From: Brachionus koreanus | Lineage: Eukaryota; Rotifera; Eurotatoria; Ploima; Brachionidae | Direction of reading: 5' to 3' | Assembly: GCA_016987375.1 (NCBI GenBank) | Contig: PJRA01000005.1 | Span: 987,392-1,033,017, forward strand | Length of the DNA stretch: 45,626 nucleotides | Shown here: positions 42,265 to 45,626 of the stretch, piece by piece | Layout of the letters: each line of letters begins with the position of its first letter | How positions within the stretch are numbered: position 1 is the first letter of the stretch | Made by a program: the position numbers and the translations under genes | The notes under the pieces: model-generated | Database searches by the model: none | The model's input: the letters and a program-made list of their open reading frames with translations, nothing else | Told to the model about the DNA's origin: nothing

Positions 42265-43490
42265 CAAGTTTTTTATTCAGTAGAGCATTTTTTATAAACT
42301 CTGAAGAAATAATCAAAATTACTTTATAAAATTTTTGCACCAGTTTCAGTATCCATGGATATCGGTGAAGTGTTTTACTAATGAATAATTAAAAAGACAT
42401 TATTAATAATTTTTGATAGCTTTATTTATCTAAAATAGAAAGTGGCTACTCTGGTAGCCAAAATATAAAATATATATAAGCTAAAATATACATAAGTTAA
42501 ACAAAAAATATAAATAAACAGGAATGGTTTTTCAATATATATTTAAATAAAATCAAGTACCGTGTTCAAACTGTTTGTTAAAATTGAGCATACTTTTTGA
42601 TTTGGATGGATGTTAATGAAAATGCAAACAGTTTATTTTTAGAAGATTTAGTTTAATAATTTCAAGCTTACTAAGCATCACTAAACATTTCAATCGGAAT
42701 ATGAAACATGGAGATTTTGACATATCGAAGTTAATGTTCACGATCAAAAAAAATAAATCTAAAAAGCCATTTCTTCTTTTTTGGTGCAAAAGATCATCAA
42801 CTTAGATATCTCAAATCTTCACATTTCATTTCACATATTAAAATATCAATATCCATTACAATTTTTTAATATATTAGTTCCTTATGGAAAAAGGGTCTTT
42901 ACTTTTGATTTGCACTTAAGTCGATCTTTTGATTATCCCTCGCTTCCATACATTTCATTACCATACCGACGAGATCTGTATTTCAAATTAAAAAATAAAT
43001 TATTTAAAATAAAAAATTAGATTTATTTAGCGATTTTCCTTGCAAATGAATTAATTATAATTAAACAATAAATACTAAGTTATTTTGAACATCAAAGTAA
43101 CTAATTTCCATTCGCTAATGCAAATAGCTAATTTTGAATAAGTTTTTCAATTTTGAAAATTTTATCTGATTTATTCCAAATTTTAATCTTGTTTAAATGA
43201 GTGAAAATTTGACGGTAAGAGCAAAATTTGATTTTCCCTAAACTGTGGAAGCAAAAGCGGATGCGGAACAGAAATTGAGTAAGAATAATTTTGAAAACAT
43301 TATTGTGCGGAAACAAAATTTTTTTCTTATAATTTTATTATTTAGAAAATTAAAAAAACAAACTAAAAAACTAACTAGATCACTACTTGATTATGAAACT
43401 AAGCTTACTTTTCAAGCTAAACGAAATCTAAAATTAGTTACAATACTTTTACATCACCATATTTATATCTTTGATACTTGACATAATTTT
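42265..43490. other. Intergenic DNA with two unassigned open frames
   Basis: Frames at 42781-43020 (+) and 43245-43481 (+) have somewhat protein-like composition but no recognisable domain and no supported splice partner, so I do not call them genes. A small hairpin (ggctac/gtagcc) is at about 42443-42459. Confidence 0.35.
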
Positions 43491-43499
43491 GAATTTGTA

Positions 43500-43935
43500 T
43501 TAACGAAGGAACATTCGGATCATCACCATGTTGAAGTAAAAGTTCTCGATAGATCGAATATGGTTTGGATATGTTTCTATAGATAACGCTTTCGGGCGCC
43601 ATACAGGGATTGCATACTCTAAGTGAAGCCTAACAAGACTTGTAAAAAGTAATTTAATGACCATCTGTGTCCGAAATTTAATACCATGAAAAACTTGACC
43701 AAGTATTCTGTTGCCTTTTTAGGCTGCTGAGAAAACTTGAAAATGCCATTTTAAATCGTTTTGAATCCAGATTCCTAAGTCTTTCTGAATCCGGGATCTT
43801 GAGACAAGATGAGTTTTTCCATTGGCTAAATCATTCATTATATAATCATCTTGGAGCCCTTGATTTCGATTAAAACTCATCATTTCGAATTTATCAAAAT
43901 TAGGCAATTGCTTGAACAACAACAACAACAACAAC
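43500..43935 (-). mobile_element. LINE reverse transcriptase relic
   Basis: The minus strand reads KFEMMSFNRNQGLQDDYIMN, RIQKDLGIWIQNDLKWHFQV, a frame change, QVFHGIKFRTQMVIKLLFTS and LVRLHLEYAIPVWR. These are the thumb-region blocks of LINE reverse transcriptases (KCExMxFxRN, DLGIxIxxDLKWxxQ, LYxSLVRPHLEYAxxVWxP). Two frameshifts and truncation at both sides make it inactive. A (GTT)n/(AAC)n run at 43914-43935 borders its 5' side. Confidence 0.85.
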
Positions 43936-44735
43936 TTACTCTCTTTTTATGATCGTCTTTATTGTTCTTACAAATTGAACAAGTTACCATGCCCAGAAGT
44001 GGCTTTAGAAAACTGATTAAAAAAAAATTCAAGTTCAACTTCTAAGTTGACTTTAATCATGAATAACTTATCCTACTCATTTTAAGAAAGTAAATTTATA
44101 TTTTTTCTCTTTTATTTTGAAACTTAGAAATATATGTTATGTTTTAGTCACGATTTGCAAAATTAAATTTCACTTTATTTTAAGTTTTTTGTTTGAGTAA
44201 CATAATTCAATCATTATTTTCAAGTTTATGTTTTTATTCACTTTTTTATAAAGTCAAAATTCAAAAATTTTGTTTATTTTTTGTTTTTTTGGTTTAACAT
44301 TTTATATGTTTTTTTAATCCTCATCCTCAAAAAATTGACTCTCCAAATTGAGTTTTGACGATAAGTGATAGGTTATACCCGGTTTCACGATATTTACTTG
44401 TTTTATTTTTTTGTTAAAATATTAAAATATTTTTGCCCTTTAAAATAAAATTTTCAAAAATTAAAAATTAAATAAATCTTTAAAAGAATTTAATTTAATT
44501 TTCAAAAAATGGAGAATATTTCTAACAAAATGATATATCATAGTTTTTGACAATATTTTTGCCTTTTTTGAAAATATTGGGGGTCAGAAAATTTTAAAGA
44601 ACTGGGTGTCAGTTTTTTAGTAGGACCCATTTAAAAAAGTAATTTTTAGAAAACTTTAAATTTTTTATTAAACTTATTAATTTAATGAAAATTTATTTAT
44701 GAAAAAACAAAAAAATATGAAACAAAATTTTAAAC
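43936..44735. other. Intergenic AT-rich DNA
   Basis: This is downstream of the second nuclear receptor. No gene, RNA or defined repeat was recognised. Confidence 0.4.
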
Positions 44736-45626
44736 TTAAAAATTGACTTCGTTTCCATATTCTAACTCTTGGCAAAGCTTGTCAATAACAGGTGTAACTG
44801 AAATAATCTAAAAAAAATCAAATTATTCACATATAAAAAAAATTATTTAGATATTATACCTGAAAAAATTGAAAGATAAATTTTTGAGATCTATTACTGA
44901 GTGAAAATTGGAAGAACAAAGCTCGAATATAATATTCTCTTAATTCTTGAATTATTTCCAAATTTTCCAAATTTTGGTCTTTTTATATAAATGAAATAAA
45001 TTAAAACATAAAATTTAAAATAAACGTACTTAACATCAAAAATATTAGTGGGACACTCAAAGCGATTTCTTGTTCAGTTAAATTAAGCATTTGTATAATT
45101 TTATAAAATTTAAAATGAATATCTCTAATTTTTTGGCTGGTTATGAAAGCAAATATATCACTTGTCATTGGTATATCATCATACATATAATAAAATTCAT
45201 TTTCTATGAACAAATTAACGGTTCTAATGGCAAACACAGAACAAAAAACTCTTTTTAAAATAATTTGAATGTCATTTTTGGTAATTTTTTGAAAACCTGG
45301 TAATTGTTCTACAAATTTAAACATCGAAGATGCATGTTTTTCCATTTCTTTTTTGTCTCTTTTTTTAAGTTCAAGGGCCAAGTAGGAACCTTTTTCTACC
45401 TTGATTGGTTTATAATTATTCAGAATAAGGTTTCTTGCTTTAATTTCATGCTCTTTAAACTCTTGAGTTTGTTCCAAATATATTTGGTAAGCTTTATCTC
45501 TAAGTGTACTAAGTACAATCAATTGATTTTGATGAGAACAATTCAAATATTTTTCAGTGTATAAATTTTTAGGCAAAAATTTTGTCGATTGAGTAAAAAA
45601 CTGTTGATCAAGCTTTTCATGTTTTC
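44736..45626 (-). CDS. Second nuclear hormone receptor, partial (ligand-binding domain; 5' end outside window)
   Basis: Visible exons are 45626-45030 (open at the window edge), 44978-44860 and 44807-44736, joined in phases 1 and 0. These are the same intron positions and phases as in the receptor at 39120-40908. The protein ends ELREYYIRALFFQFSLSNRS and VIDKLCQELEYGNEVNF, parallel to the neighbour. The first ~235 bp in the window match the neighbour with one visible difference. Beyond that border (about 45390) the two diverge strongly (for example KKEMEKHASSMFKFVEQLPG against FEMQKHAFSLSNFLEQLPGF). The DNA-binding domain is expected just beyond the edge. It is a tandem duplicate; ligand and targets are unknown. 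Confidence 0.88.

Noticed and set aside
42781..43020. 79-residue open frame (starts at TTG) on the + strand
   Set aside because: Composition is somewhat protein-like, but there is no ATG, domain, homologue I recognise or splice partner; left as unassigned.
43245..43481. 78-residue open frame on the + strand
   Set aside because: The first residues look coding, the rest is AT-driven; no domain and no supported junction.

Overview
This is a window of a eukaryotic, very AT-rich genome from a small invertebrate. Genes are split by short GT-AG introns (mostly 50-100 bp) with a few kilobase introns packed with transposon debris. The gene content (duplicated nuclear receptors, membrane collagen/olfactomedin proteins, an M1 aminopeptidase, a small EGF protein) and the mixture of LINE, mariner, hAT, MULE, piggyBac-like and LTR remnants would fit a monogonont rotifer such as Brachionus. 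That assignment is inference; nothing here proves the species.

Layout. 1-7.2 kb: a degraded non-LTR retrotransposon fragment, then an unrecognised helical protein on the + strand (exons 3252-3543 and 6256-7178) whose large intron carries a mariner relic and a 215-bp MITE. 7.2-9.6 kb: gene-poor AT-rich DNA. 9.6-14.5 kb: a type II membrane olfactomedin protein on the minus strand, rebuilt from five phase-compatible exons (543 aa), with two mariner relics in its 2.8-kb intron. 15.8-19.0 kb: a transposon graveyard with a 608-base assembly gap. It holds a CR1/L2-like LINE, a MULE transposase piece, an integrase-like piece fused to a LINE reverse transcriptase, a TA-flanked transposon inside that LINE, and a 150-bp MITE inside that transposon. 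19.3-19.7 kb: a secreted two-EGF protein. 20.8-21.8 kb: an LTR-retroelement remnant with a TATA box and a hAT transposase tail. 22.0-24.4 kb: a second membrane olfactomedin gene with a collagen stalk (7 exons, 595 aa). 25.3-26.1 kb: two retroelement 3' ends, one ending in a (TTTAG)n array. 28.7-35.1 kb: a complete M1 aminopeptidase N gene (13 exons, 984 aa). 35.9-38.8 kb: two more LINE relics. 39.1-40.9 kb: a complete nuclear receptor (4 exons, 408 aa). 41.7-42.3 kb: LTR ends in direct and inverted order. 43.5-43.9 kb: another LINE relic. 44.7 kb to the end: a second nuclear receptor, cut by the window edge.

The host genes mostly act at the cell surface or in signalling. The two olfactomedin proteins are type II membrane proteins, the aminopeptidase is a type II ectoenzyme, the EGF protein is secreted, and the receptors are transcription factors. 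They are not an operon and no shared pathway is visible. The strongest leads are the near-identical tract shared by the two otherwise divergent receptor ligand domains (likely gene conversion), the multi-layer nested insertion near 17-19 kb, a collagen-less and a collagen-bearing olfactomedin gene side by side, and 3' splice sites placed just upstream of several start codons, which hints at spliced-leader trans-splicing. I found no clear wholly new multi-gene system. Exon borders were derived by reading frame and splice-site matching, not from transcripts.
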